Below are positions 20,675 through 29,473 of a stretch of DNA of 52,424 nt, in pieces. The notes beneath the pieces are model-generated. The model saw nothing but the letters and a program-made list of their open reading frames with translations, had not been told where the DNA came from and made no database searches. How positions within the stretch are numbered: the stretch's first letter is position 1; each line of letters opens with the position of its first letter. The stretch comes from Bacteroidetes bacterium ADurb.Bin217 (GTDB lineage: Bacteria; Bacteroidota; Bacteroidia; Bacteroidales; UBA1715). Where the stretch lies: NCBI GenBank assembly GCA_002069975.1, contig MWCJ01000015.1:1-52424 (forward strand). The letters run 5' to 3'. Position numbers and translations under genes: made by a program.

Positions 20675-21088
20675 ATGAAACACTTTTTTACACTTATAAT
20701 TGCTGTATTCATTGTAGTATTGCAAGGTTGTAATTCTAAACCAAAAGTAACTAACGAATCATTGCAAGGAACTTGGACGTGTTTTGAATATACCATTTCT
20801 GGCGAAGGTATAAGTCCACAAATGGAAGCTCAGTCTAAAGAAGTAGCTTTGATGAATTCATATACTTTTACCGGCGACACGCTTACTATTAGTAATGAAT
20901 TTTTTTCAATAGGAACTACGTTTACTATTTCTTCCGATGCAAAAGAAATTATGTATAAGGCAATAGGATATAAAGATGTTCCACCCGGAACGTTTGTGGT
21001 ACACGATTTTACGGGCGAAGTATTGATTATTCAAGAAATACAAAACGGGATTACTGCTACTAATTTTTTGCAAAAGAAGAAAGAATAG
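20675..21088 (+). CDS. Lipocalin-like lipoprotein
   Basis: A 137-residue lipoprotein: MKHFFTLIIAVFIVVLQGC is a signal peptide ending in lipobox LQGC. The body opens with ESLQGTWTCFEY and has repeated beta-strand pairs (SYTFTGDTLTIS, TTFTISSDAKEI), the layout of small lipocalin-like (META/DUF4488-type) Bacteroidota lipoproteins. The ATG at 20675 is chosen over the longer frame from 20636 because it gives an exact signal peptide. Ligand unknown. Confidence 0.75.
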   Translation: MKHFFTLIIAVFIVVLQGCNSKPKVTNESLQGTWTCFEYTISGEGISPQMEAQSKEVALMNSYTFTGDTLTISNEFFSIGTTFTISSDAKEIMYKAIGYKDVPPGTFVVHDFTGEVLIIQEIQNGITATNFLQKKKE

Positions 21089-21123
21089 GTAGAAAGTTAA
21101 AAAACAGGATATTTTTTTCATAA

Positions 21124-21158
21124 AAAAAGGCCTTACAACAATTGTCGTAAGACCTTTT
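21124..21158 (-). terminator. Terminator of groESL
   Basis: AAAAGG-C-CTTAC pairs with GTAAG-A-CCTTTT around an ACAATTGT loop that can itself fold. On the minus strand the stem is followed by seven T. It lies 26 nt past the groEL stop and can also end the converging lipoprotein transcript. Confidence 0.85.
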
Positions 21159-21184
21159 AGGAATATATATTGGGTAGCTAAAAA

Positions 21185-22843
<1,659 letters not shown>

Positions 22844-22861
22844 TTAAAATTGAACTTGTAA

Positions 22862-23140
22862 TTATAAAATAAGTAAAATGTCAGATTGAGAGAGGAGCAA
22901 ATACGAATCGCCTTCTATTGTGATTTCAGTTCCCGCGTATTTTCCATATAATACAGTATTTCCTACTGCTACTTCCATTTCTTCGTCTTTTTTTGCTTTG
23001 CCTACAGCTACTATAGTGCCTTGGAGAGGTTTTTCTTTTGCTGAATCAGGAATTATAATTCCTCCTGCAGTTTTTTGTTCTGCTTCAAGTGGTTTTACTA
23101 AGACCTTACCTGCAAGTGGTCTTCCTTTAATTTCTGCCAT
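22862..23140 (-). CDS. groES: Co-chaperonin GroES (10 kDa)
   Basis: The heptameric lid of GroEL, 92 residues. It shows the family start (GRPLAGKVLVKPLEAEQKTAGGIIIPDSAKEK, mobile loop near residues 18-34) and the ending SDILLIL. It is first in the groES-groEL operon. An IS element ends about 210 bp upstream, beyond a duplicated terminator copy, so its promoter region at 23141-23290 appears intact. Confidence 0.98.
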   Translation of the reverse strand: MAEIKGRPLAGKVLVKPLEAEQKTAGGIIIPDSAKEKPLQGTIVAVGKAKKDEEMEVAVGNTVLYGKYAGTEITIEGDSYLLLSQSDILLIL

Positions 23141-23290
23141 ATCTGTATTTTTTTTTAATTGTTAAACACTCGTTTTTTTGGCAGACTCGCTTTCATTTTT
23201 TATGCCAGCCAATTTTTTAAAGGAAACAACGAATTTTTGTCATATTAATATGTGGTGTTATTTTAAAAAGTATTCTTAAAGTGTTTGAAA

Positions 23291-23353
23291 ACAAATACTT
23301 GAAGGAATTAAATGAAAATAAAAAAGTGTCAGCATATATGACATGCTGACACT
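23291..23353. repeat. 63-bp target duplication, left copy
   Basis: Identical base for base to 24990-25052 by eye. The two copies flank the IS exactly: the match breaks at the first IS base on one side and at unrelated sequence on the other. The copy includes an 11-bp-stem hairpin (AGTGTCAGCAT/ATGCTGACACT), which keeps its T-run on the minus strand and so still works as a terminator between the transposase gene and groES. Confidence 0.93.
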
Positions 23354-24989
23354 CCTGTTTTCAGCGTTGGGACACCCTAAAATTTTTGTTGATTATTTTG
23401 TATAGTTCATTTTGTTCCTCATCCATTGTTAATAAGCGACTTTTAGTGATTTTTGAATCAGGTAACATATAAGTTATTTGATACATATTATGAGTAAGCT
23501 CAGAAGCTTTTTTCAATGATATGCTTGATTTTTCGTCATAAAGCACTCTTTCCAATTCTTTGTAAATGCAATATGCAGTAAAAGATATGCAAATATGTGC
23601 TTCTATTCTGTTGCGTAATCTATGATAAATTGGACGTATTCGCAAATCTGTTTTAGACATTCTAAAAGCTTTTTCGATATGCCAAAGATTTTTGTAGTTT
23701 TCCATAACTTCATTGTTCGAAAGCCTCGTATTTGTTACGTAACCTTTCAATCCATCCCATTTATTGTCCAAATTATATTTTTGATAATCAATTTCAATAG
23801 CAACATCACCAGTCATTTTAAGATATTTATTATATCCTTTATTGTTTATACTAGATTTCGTGAGTTTTCCCGATTTTATTTGCTTTTCAAGCCTCGAAAG
23901 TCCTCGTTTGCGATTGTGGGCATCTTTTGCAGAACGAACGCTTGAATAATTAACAATAAGCCTCGTAGTTTTAGTTTTATTAATACTGATTGTTGAACCA
24001 TCAATATAAGTATTTCCAAGAATTTGATTTTTAATATTTTCCGGCTCATTTTTTAATCGAGCTCCAATTATATATTCATATTCCTTTTCTTCCAGTGCTT
24101 TTATATTTTCGTTTGAAAGCAATCCTGCATCAGCAATAACAATGGGTTTATTTAGATTAAATTTCTTGCTGATTTTTTCTAAAAAAGGTATTAACGTATG
24201 TCCTTCATATGTATTTCCTTCAAAAATATCATATCCAATGGCATACCCACCAAGTCCAACGAGAAGTCCAATATAAATTTGTGGATTTTGATGTTTACCA
24301 TCTTTAGAAAAACCTGTTTTACGTAAATCATCTTCATCACTGGCTTCAAAATACAATGTTGTCATATCATAAAAAACCACACTAATGTTTCCCTGTAATA
24401 CCTGTTTTGTATGTGCAAATGCAATTTGTTCTACCTGTTCTTTTAATCGAGAGTTGAGTTTATCTAAAAAACGATAAACTGCATCAATATCAAGTAAAAC
24501 CCCTTGAAATCGATATAAATATTGGATAGTTTTTAGTTTACTTAAAGGAAAAGCCATTCGCGAAATAACCAAATGACGAAACATATCTTCTTTAATACTA
24601 CCAAATCCAATAAAATCGTAAATTTTACCAAAAATTATTTCGGGTCCAAGAGTTCTAATACTTGCATTTGAAAGGGTTTCAAAGAGCAAATCGGCTTCTG
24701 TATCTTTCTCTGAAACAAACAATTCCTGTTGATTTTCTATCTTTTTTATCTCTTGTTTTGCTAACAAAACAAGTTCATCTACTTTCTGCTGTGTGGTGGC
24801 AGAACCAACGGTTTTTATTACTTTATTCTTGCCTTTAATCTTCTGTATCACTTGTACAGAAAGGCTTCCAGAGGTGTTTTTCTTTTTCCTAACAAACATG
24901 TTTCAAATTTTTGGGGCACCCAAAAATACAAAACATATTCTGATTTACAATGAGTTATGTGGGTGCCCCGAAAAAGTGCGGAAAACAGG
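23354..24989 (-). mobile_element. Complete IS1634-family insertion sequence, 1636 bp
   Basis: The ends are imperfect inverted repeats starting CCTGTTTTCmGC (11 of 12 match). One intact transposase gene fills the element on the minus strand. At the right end GGGGCACCC (24913-24921) and GGGTGCCCC (24961-24969) form a hairpin just ahead of the transposase start, and a GGGACACCC variant occurs at the left end. The 63-bp flanking duplication fits the IS1634 group, known for long, variable target duplications. The exact match of the two copies and the open transposase frame indicate a recent insertion. Confidence 0.92.
23361..24899 (-). CDS. IS1634-family DDE transposase
   Basis: A 512-residue transposase of the IS4-superfamily (IS1634) type. 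The catalytic triad is readable: Asp178 in VVFYDMTTLYF, Asp257 in IVIADAGLLS, and Glu409 in NLWHIEKAFRMSKTDL, which is the Y-x2-[WR]-x3-E-x6-K type C1 motif of this superfamily. The N-terminus is basic (FVRKKKNTSGSL) and probably binds the ends. No frameshift or internal stop was found, so the protein should be active. Its stop lies 7 bp from the left IS end. Confidence 0.94.
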   Translation of the reverse strand: MFVRKKKNTSGSLSVQVIQKIKGKNKVIKTVGSATTQQKVDELVLLAKQEIKKIENQQELFVSEKDTEADLLFETLSNASIRTLGPEIIFGKIYDFIGFGSIKEDMFRHLVISRMAFPLSKLKTIQYLYRFQGVLLDIDAVYRFLDKLNSRLKEQVEQIAFAHTKQVLQGNISVVFYDMTTLYFEASDEDDLRKTGFSKDGKHQNPQIYIGLLVGLGGYAIGYDIFEGNTYEGHTLIPFLEKISKKFNLNKPIVIADAGLLSNENIKALEEKEYEYIIGARLKNEPENIKNQILGNTYIDGSTISINKTKTTRLIVNYSSVRSAKDAHNRKRGLSRLEKQIKSGKLTKSSINNKGYNKYLKMTGDVAIEIDYQKYNLDNKWDGLKGYVTNTRLSNNEVMENYKNLWHIEKAFRMSKTDLRIRPIYHRLRNRIEAHICISFTAYCIYKELERVLYDEKSSISLKKASELTHNMYQITYMLPDSKITKSRLLTMDEEQNELYKIINKNFRVSQR

Positions 24990-25052
24990 ACAAATACTTG
25001 AAGGAATTAAATGAAAATAAAAAAGTGTCAGCATATATGACATGCTGACACT
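24990..25052. repeat. 63-bp target duplication, right copy
   Basis: Right-hand partner of 23291-23353. It is continuous with the T-run that completes the secG terminator, which identifies this side as holding the original junction on that side and shows that the element entered inside the terminator's T tract. Confidence 0.93.
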
Positions 25053-25056
25053 TTTT
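25020..25056. terminator. Terminator of the secG operon (bidirectional)
   Basis: AAAAAGTGTCAGCAT pairs with ATGCTGACACTTTTT, a perfect 15-bp stem with a 7-nt loop, 26 nt past the secG stop. On the minus strand the stem is followed by TTTTTTATTTT. Its core was copied to 23321-23353 by the IS insertion. Confidence 0.9.
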
Positions 25057-25081
25057 ACAATGAAAAATAAAACAATATTTA

Positions 25082-25414
25082 TTACTCTTCTGTTTGAACT
25101 CCTTCGGCTGTTTGAATGCCCTGCGGAACTTGAGCCGCATTTTCCGGAACATTATCTTCAAAGAATGAACGTTTTTCAATGGTTGTTTGTTTTGGAAGCA
25201 TAGTAGTAGCAACTATACAAAACATTACTAATGCTATAGCCAATGTCCATGTAGCTTTTTCAAGAAAATCAGTAGTTTTTCTAACTCCCATAATTTGGTT
25301 CGATGATGAGAAATTTGATGCTAAACCACCACCTTTTGAATTTTGAACTAATACAATTAATACAAGTAAAACACTTGTTGCAATTATTACAATGTTTATT
25401 AAAACTGAGCCCAT
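25082..25414 (-). CDS. secG: Preprotein translocase subunit SecG
   Basis: A 110-residue inner-membrane protein with two helices. LLVLIVLVQNSKGGGLAS is the conserved SecG region after helix 1, and LEKATWTLAIALVMFCIVAT is helix 2; a short charged tail follows. SecG assists SecYEG in protein export. It is the last gene of a run of envelope genes and begins 4 nt after the TPR gene. Confidence 0.95.
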   Translation of the reverse strand: MGSVLINIVIIATSVLLVLIVLVQNSKGGGLASNFSSSNQIMGVRKTTDFLEKATWTLAIALVMFCIVATTMLPKQTTIEKRSFFEDNVPENAAQVPQGIQTAEGVQTEE

Positions 25415-25418
25415 ATTA

Positions 25419-26903
25419 TTATTCTTTTAATTTTTTTTCTAATTCTGAAATTTGGTTTGCAAAGTAAATACTTTTTTGGGGATATTTCAAACTTAATTTT
25501 TTATAGATTTGTATTGCTTTATCAAAATTTTTCTGTTGTATATATATTTTTGCTAAAGTTTCCGATAAATATTCGCCTTCTTTTACACTTTTTTGCGATA
25601 TATCTTCTTGTTTTTCAGGCACTTTTGTTAAATCCGGTTTTAATGAATGCTCTCGAGCTAAAAATTTGTCGATTAAATTATTTTGATCAAATGTTTCAAA
25701 TTCTAATTCTGCATCTTTAAACCATATTTCAGCAGTACCGGCATAGTGTTTTTCTAGCTCGGAAATTGCCTGCGGTTCCGGTGTTTCTATCGATTTTTCT
25801 TCAGTTTGAGTAAAAGAAAACGATAATAAATCGGATTCGTTGGTTGTAGTAGTTGTTGTATGTTCAGCTTCTGAATCTATTTGTGTCGTGTTTTCAGTTA
25901 CGCTTTTTTGATAATCACTGCTTTCCGGAGAATTTACTATTTCTGTTTGTGTAATTGGAATTTCAGAAGTTTCGGTAATATCGTGTATGCTAAATAATTC
26001 TCTGTCGATATTTGTTGTTTTATCGGTTTGAGCTTCTTGTTCTTTGATTTTTTGAATTCTTTGTAAAATAATATCTGCTAACGATAATTCCTGCGGTTTT
26101 TCTTCATTGTTTTGTTCAGAATTTAGTATCGGTTCAGAAGAAATGCTTTGAATTTCTTTGTTTTGTGGTATTTCTATGCTTGGTTGATTAAGCACTTCTG
26201 TTTCTTGTTGAATATGTTCAACTTCAGGTGTTGGTTCTGTTTCTACTTTGGTTTCTTGAGCGTGCGATACACTATCGTCAATTCCTTCAGTATCATGAGG
26301 ACGCATTTGATACACATCGTCGTCGAGTTCAATATCGTCAACAGAACGGAATTCAATATTTTGTATTGAAATTTCTTTTTTATCAATTACAATAGGTTCT
26401 TCTGGTTTATCAGTGGATATTTCTGAATCCACATGCTCTGTATATGAGCGATTTGAATAATATGGTTGAGCTTCAAAAGTTTCTTGTTTAGGAGAATCTT
26501 CAGGAGTCTTTATTTGGTGGTCATCGCTATGTATTAATGTAGTATCAACAATAGATTCGGGTTGTTCTGTGCTAATTGTATCATCAATGCAGACATTTGT
26601 AACTTCATCTACTATAGCCGCTTGCGGGTGAATGGTTTGAATTATTTCGATTGGTTCTACATGAATATGTTCTTCGCAGTGGAGTAATTCGAATAATTTT
26701 GTTCTATTTCCTGCATATGTTGCCGCTATTTTTAATTGATCGTTAAATCGTATGCTTTTATTATTTTTAAGTCCACGAACAAAAAGTAAATGTGCAGTTT
26801 GAAAATAGGGAAATTGTTCCAATAGTTTTTCGAGCTCCGCGGTGGCAGAAGCGTCAATATCTAAAGGATGTGTAATACATTGTATAAAACGTTCGCTATT
26901 CAT
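25419..26903 (-). CDS. Acidic TPR-containing protein of the lptE-secG locus
   Basis: About 494 residues from ATG 26903 (NSERFIQCITHP); the longer frame to 26930 would overlap lptE. The N-terminal 80 residues are helical (LEKLLEQFPYFQTAHLLFVRGL). The middle 300 residues are an acidic, Glu/Thr/Ser-rich low-complexity linker. The C-terminus has a TPR-like helical pair (ETLAKIYIQQKNFDKAIQIY). I recall that a gene of this build sits between lptE and secG in many Bacteroidota, but its function is unknown. It is probably cytoplasmic, as no signal peptide is seen. Confidence 0.8.
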   Translation of the reverse strand: MNSERFIQCITHPLDIDASATAELEKLLEQFPYFQTAHLLFVRGLKNNKSIRFNDQLKIAATYAGNRTKLFELLHCEEHIHVEPIEIIQTIHPQAAIVDEVTNVCIDDTISTEQPESIVDTTLIHSDDHQIKTPEDSPKQETFEAQPYYSNRSYTEHVDSEISTDKPEEPIVIDKKEISIQNIEFRSVDDIELDDDVYQMRPHDTEGIDDSVSHAQETKVETEPTPEVEHIQQETEVLNQPSIEIPQNKEIQSISSEPILNSEQNNEEKPQELSLADIILQRIQKIKEQEAQTDKTTNIDRELFSIHDITETSEIPITQTEIVNSPESSDYQKSVTENTTQIDSEAEHTTTTTTNESDLLSFSFTQTEEKSIETPEPQAISELEKHYAGTAEIWFKDAELEFETFDQNNLIDKFLAREHSLKPDLTKVPEKQEDISQKSVKEGEYLSETLAKIYIQQKNFDKAIQIYKKLSLKYPQKSIYFANQISELEKKLKE

Positions 26904-26923
26904 GCTATAAAAATAGTGTAATT

Positions 26924-27430
26924 TTACCAATTAGCAACAGCTTCCAAAAATATATCCTCAATTATTTGATCCGAAATTTGTTTAATCGCCGCAGTTTCTA
27001 TTGTTGAAAGATTTTGCGTAGCGTCAAAATCGTAGTATCGAGAAAATCGTTTTTCGAAATTTTTTGTAGGTTCTTTCGTATTAGTAAACAGTATTTTTAC
27101 AGTGATTGTTAATCTATTACTTGCAGCTTGTTGCGATGCTGTAACTCCCAAGTAATTAGTAGCATATTCTACAATAGCACCTTCGAATTGTAAATCGCCA
27201 AAACTAGTAACCATAGATAAGCCGGTACCTGTTCTTAATTTTTCTTTTAATCCTTCGGTAAACACATCGCTTAATGTGGCTTGTTTTGTAGGTGCCTGAT
27301 TGTCGATATATGCAACAGAAAAAGTTTTGATATCGGGCGATATAGATGCTCCGGTAAATGAATATTTTACCGAACATGATGTTGCTATCAACAACATGAT
27401 AATGCTGTATATTCCTATGTTAGTCTTCAA
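26924..27430 (-). CDS. lptE: LptE-family LPS assembly lipoprotein (Bacteroidota type)
   Basis: A 168-residue lipoprotein with lipobox IATSC near residue 19 and the LptE-like pattern: YSFTGASISPDIKTFSV near the N-terminus, a central ...EKLRTGTGLSMV segment, and a conserved C-terminal helix (ISDQIIEDIFLEAVANW). LptE plugs the LptD barrel that places LPS in the outer membrane. Translation probably starts at TTG 27430, overlapping the end of the regulator gene by 11 nt; a later ATG would leave too short a signal peptide. Confidence 0.85.
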   Translation of the reverse strand: MKTNIGIYSIIMLLIATSCSVKYSFTGASISPDIKTFSVAYIDNQAPTKQATLSDVFTEGLKEKLRTGTGLSMVTSFGDLQFEGAIVEYATNYLGVTASQQAASNRLTITVKILFTNTKEPTKNFEKRFSRYYDFDATQNLSTIETAAIKQISDQIIEDIFLEAVANW

Positions 27431-28670
27431 TATTGTATTCTTTAATTTTTCTATATAATGTTCGTTCCGAAATACCTAATTCTTGTGCTGCCAATTTTCG
27501 TTTACCTTTATATTTAAGCAATGCTCGTTTTATAAAATCTATTTCTTTGGTAACTAATGATAACGATTCTTCTACAATTTCTTGTGTGTCAATTATTTCG
27601 TTGTCTATACGTGCGGTGGGTATATATGGCTTAGAAACTTCGAATTGCGGATTTTGATTGGTCTCGAACAATTCTGTTTCCGATTCAAACATTTTGTGTA
27701 AACTATGTGCTTGTTCGTTCGAAATATGAATATTTTGTTGATTTCCTTCCATAATGTCATGAACCAATTTTTTAAGTTCATTCATATCTTTTTTCATATC
27801 AAACAATAATTTGAACAAAATCTCTCGTTCCGAAGCATAATTTGTTTGTTCCGAATCTTTTGGGACAATAGCAGGCAAGCGGGTGTCATAATTTTGTGGA
27901 ATATATGTTTTAAGCGATGCGTATGTTACGTTTCGTTCTTTCTCGAGAATTGACATTTGCTCAGCTAAATTTTTAAGTTGGCGAATATTTCCCGGCCAAT
28001 TGTACGAAACCAATAAATCTGTAGCAGCCTGATCAAGTCGTAAGGGGGGAATTCCATATTTTTCGGCACTGTCGTTGGCAAATTTTCTAAAAAGCAACGG
28101 AATATCTTCTTTCCGTTCGCGCAAAGGTGGGATTGTGATAGGAACGGTATTAAGCCTATAATATAAATCTTCGCGAAATTTCCCGTTTTCTACAGCTTTT
28201 AGTAAATTAACATTGGTAGCAGCAACAACTCTAACATTTGTTTTTTGTGTTTTAGAAGAGCCTACTCGAATATATTCGCCAACTTCTAAAATTCGAAGCA
28301 ATCGAACTTGCGTATTAAGTGGCAGTTCGCCTACTTCATCAAGAAATATTGTACCACCGTCAACTACTTCAAAGTATCCTTTGCGGCTATCAACAGCACC
28401 GGTAAAAGCACCTTTTTCGTGTCCAAATAATTCCGAGTCTATAGTTCCATCGGGTATTGCCCCACAGTTTATTGCTATATATTGATTATGTTTTCGTGCA
28501 CTATTTTGATGAATAATTTGAGAAAACACTTCTTTACCTGTTCCGCTTTCGCCAACTATAAGTACAGACAAATCGGTAGGAGCTATTTGTAAAGCTGTTT
28601 CTATAGCTCTGTTAAGGTGTGTTGTATTACCTATGATGCCAAACCGTTGTTTTATTTGTTGTACGTTCAT
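27420..28670 (-). CDS. Sigma-54-dependent transcriptional activator without receiver domain
   Basis: A 416-residue AAA+ activator of RpoN. Walker A is GESGTGKE, the sigma-54 contact loop is KGAFTGA, Walker B is GGTIFLDEVGEL, and the arginine-rich sensor segment LPPLRERKEDIP-type (here IPPLRERKEDIPLLF) follows. A linker of about 130 residues leads to a Fis-type helix-turn-helix at the C-terminus (GKRKLAAQELGISERTLYRK). There is no receiver, GAF or PAS domain ahead of the AAA+ module, so its activity is not set by phosphorylation. It overlaps lptE by 11 nt. Confidence 0.93.
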   Translation of the reverse strand: MNVQQIKQRFGIIGNTTHLNRAIETALQIAPTDLSVLIVGESGTGKEVFSQIIHQNSARKHNQYIAINCGAIPDGTIDSELFGHEKGAFTGAVDSRKGYFEVVDGGTIFLDEVGELPLNTQVRLLRILEVGEYIRVGSSKTQKTNVRVVAATNVNLLKAVENGKFREDLYYRLNTVPITIPPLRERKEDIPLLFRKFANDSAEKYGIPPLRLDQAATDLLVSYNWPGNIRQLKNLAEQMSILEKERNVTYASLKTYIPQNYDTRLPAIVPKDSEQTNYASEREILFKLLFDMKKDMNELKKLVHDIMEGNQQNIHISNEQAHSLHKMFESETELFETNQNPQFEVSKPYIPTARIDNEIIDTQEIVEESLSLVTKEIDFIKRALLKYKGKRKLAAQELGISERTLYRKIKEYNIED

Positions 28671-28708
28671 TATTTTTTATTTTCAAAAATACAGTAATGT
28701 ATATGTAG

Positions 28709-29449
28709 TTATATTCTTTGCGAAAGTATTTTTTCTAAATCTTCGGGAGTATCAACCGAAGCACTTTCGTATTGAGTAATAGCTGTTTTAATTATATAAT
28801 TATTTTCTAACCAACGAAGTTGTTCCAAATTTTCAGCAATTTCAAGCGGTGAGCGTTCTAATTGTGTTATATTGAGTAAAACTTGAGGTTTATAAGCGTA
28901 TATGCCAATATGTTTATAGTATTGATGAGCTATGTGCCAATATACTTTGTCGGCATCGCGAACATAGGGAATAGGATTTCTGCTAAAATATAGTGCTTGC
29001 ATATTAGTTCCTATTACAACCTTAGGTTTGTTTGGATTAATAACATCTTCGCTCGATGTTATTGGTTTTATAAGTGTAGCTATTTGTGTATCGGGTTGTT
29101 TAAACAATTGAATTAATTGCATAATTTGTTCGGCAGCAATAAATGGTTCATCTCCTTGCACATTTACAACCACTTCGTATTTCATGGCATTTGGAATAGA
29201 AACTAATGCTTCGGCTAAACGGTCGGTTCCACTTTGATGTTCTACCGAGGTTATAATAGATTTTCCTCCAAATCGTTTTACTTCATGTTCTATGCGCATA
29301 TCATCGGTGGCTACCCATACGTCGGAAACTACTTGAAGAGCTTGCTCATACACCCGTTGAATCATAGATTTTCCATGAATTATTGCTAATGGTTTTCCCG
29401 GAAATCGTGTAGATCCGTAGCGAGCAGGTATTATAACTAATGCTTTCAT
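28709..29449 (-). CDS. kdsB: CMP-Kdo synthetase (3-deoxy-manno-octulosonate cytidylyltransferase)
   Basis: KdsB activates Kdo with CTP for LPS inner-core assembly. The start IIPARYGSTRFPGKPL is the nucleotide-binding signature, and VNVQGDEPFI carries the metal-binding aspartate. SRNPIPYVRD and the EIAENLEQLRWLENN segment near the C-terminus are typical. Length 246 residues, as expected. It lies 24 nt after the MORN-repeat gene and 38 nt before the sigma-54 activator. This gene is good evidence for a diderm with LPS. Confidence 0.96.
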   Translation of the reverse strand: MKALVIIPARYGSTRFPGKPLAIIHGKSMIQRVYEQALQVVSDVWVATDDMRIEHEVKRFGGKSIITSVEHQSGTDRLAEALVSIPNAMKYEVVVNVQGDEPFIAAEQIMQLIQLFKQPDTQIATLIKPITSSEDVINPNKPKVVIGTNMQALYFSRNPIPYVRDADKVYWHIAHQYYKHIGIYAYKPQVLLNITQLERSPLEIAENLEQLRWLENNYIIKTAITQYESASVDTPEDLEKILSQRI

Positions 29450-29473
29450 TGTAGTAGTTTGTTTATTCTATTG

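Noticed and set aside
23141..23290. CIRCE (HrcA) operator ahead of groES
   Set aside because: No GAGTGCTAA-type inverted repeat is present; the nearby hairpin is the duplicated secG terminator.
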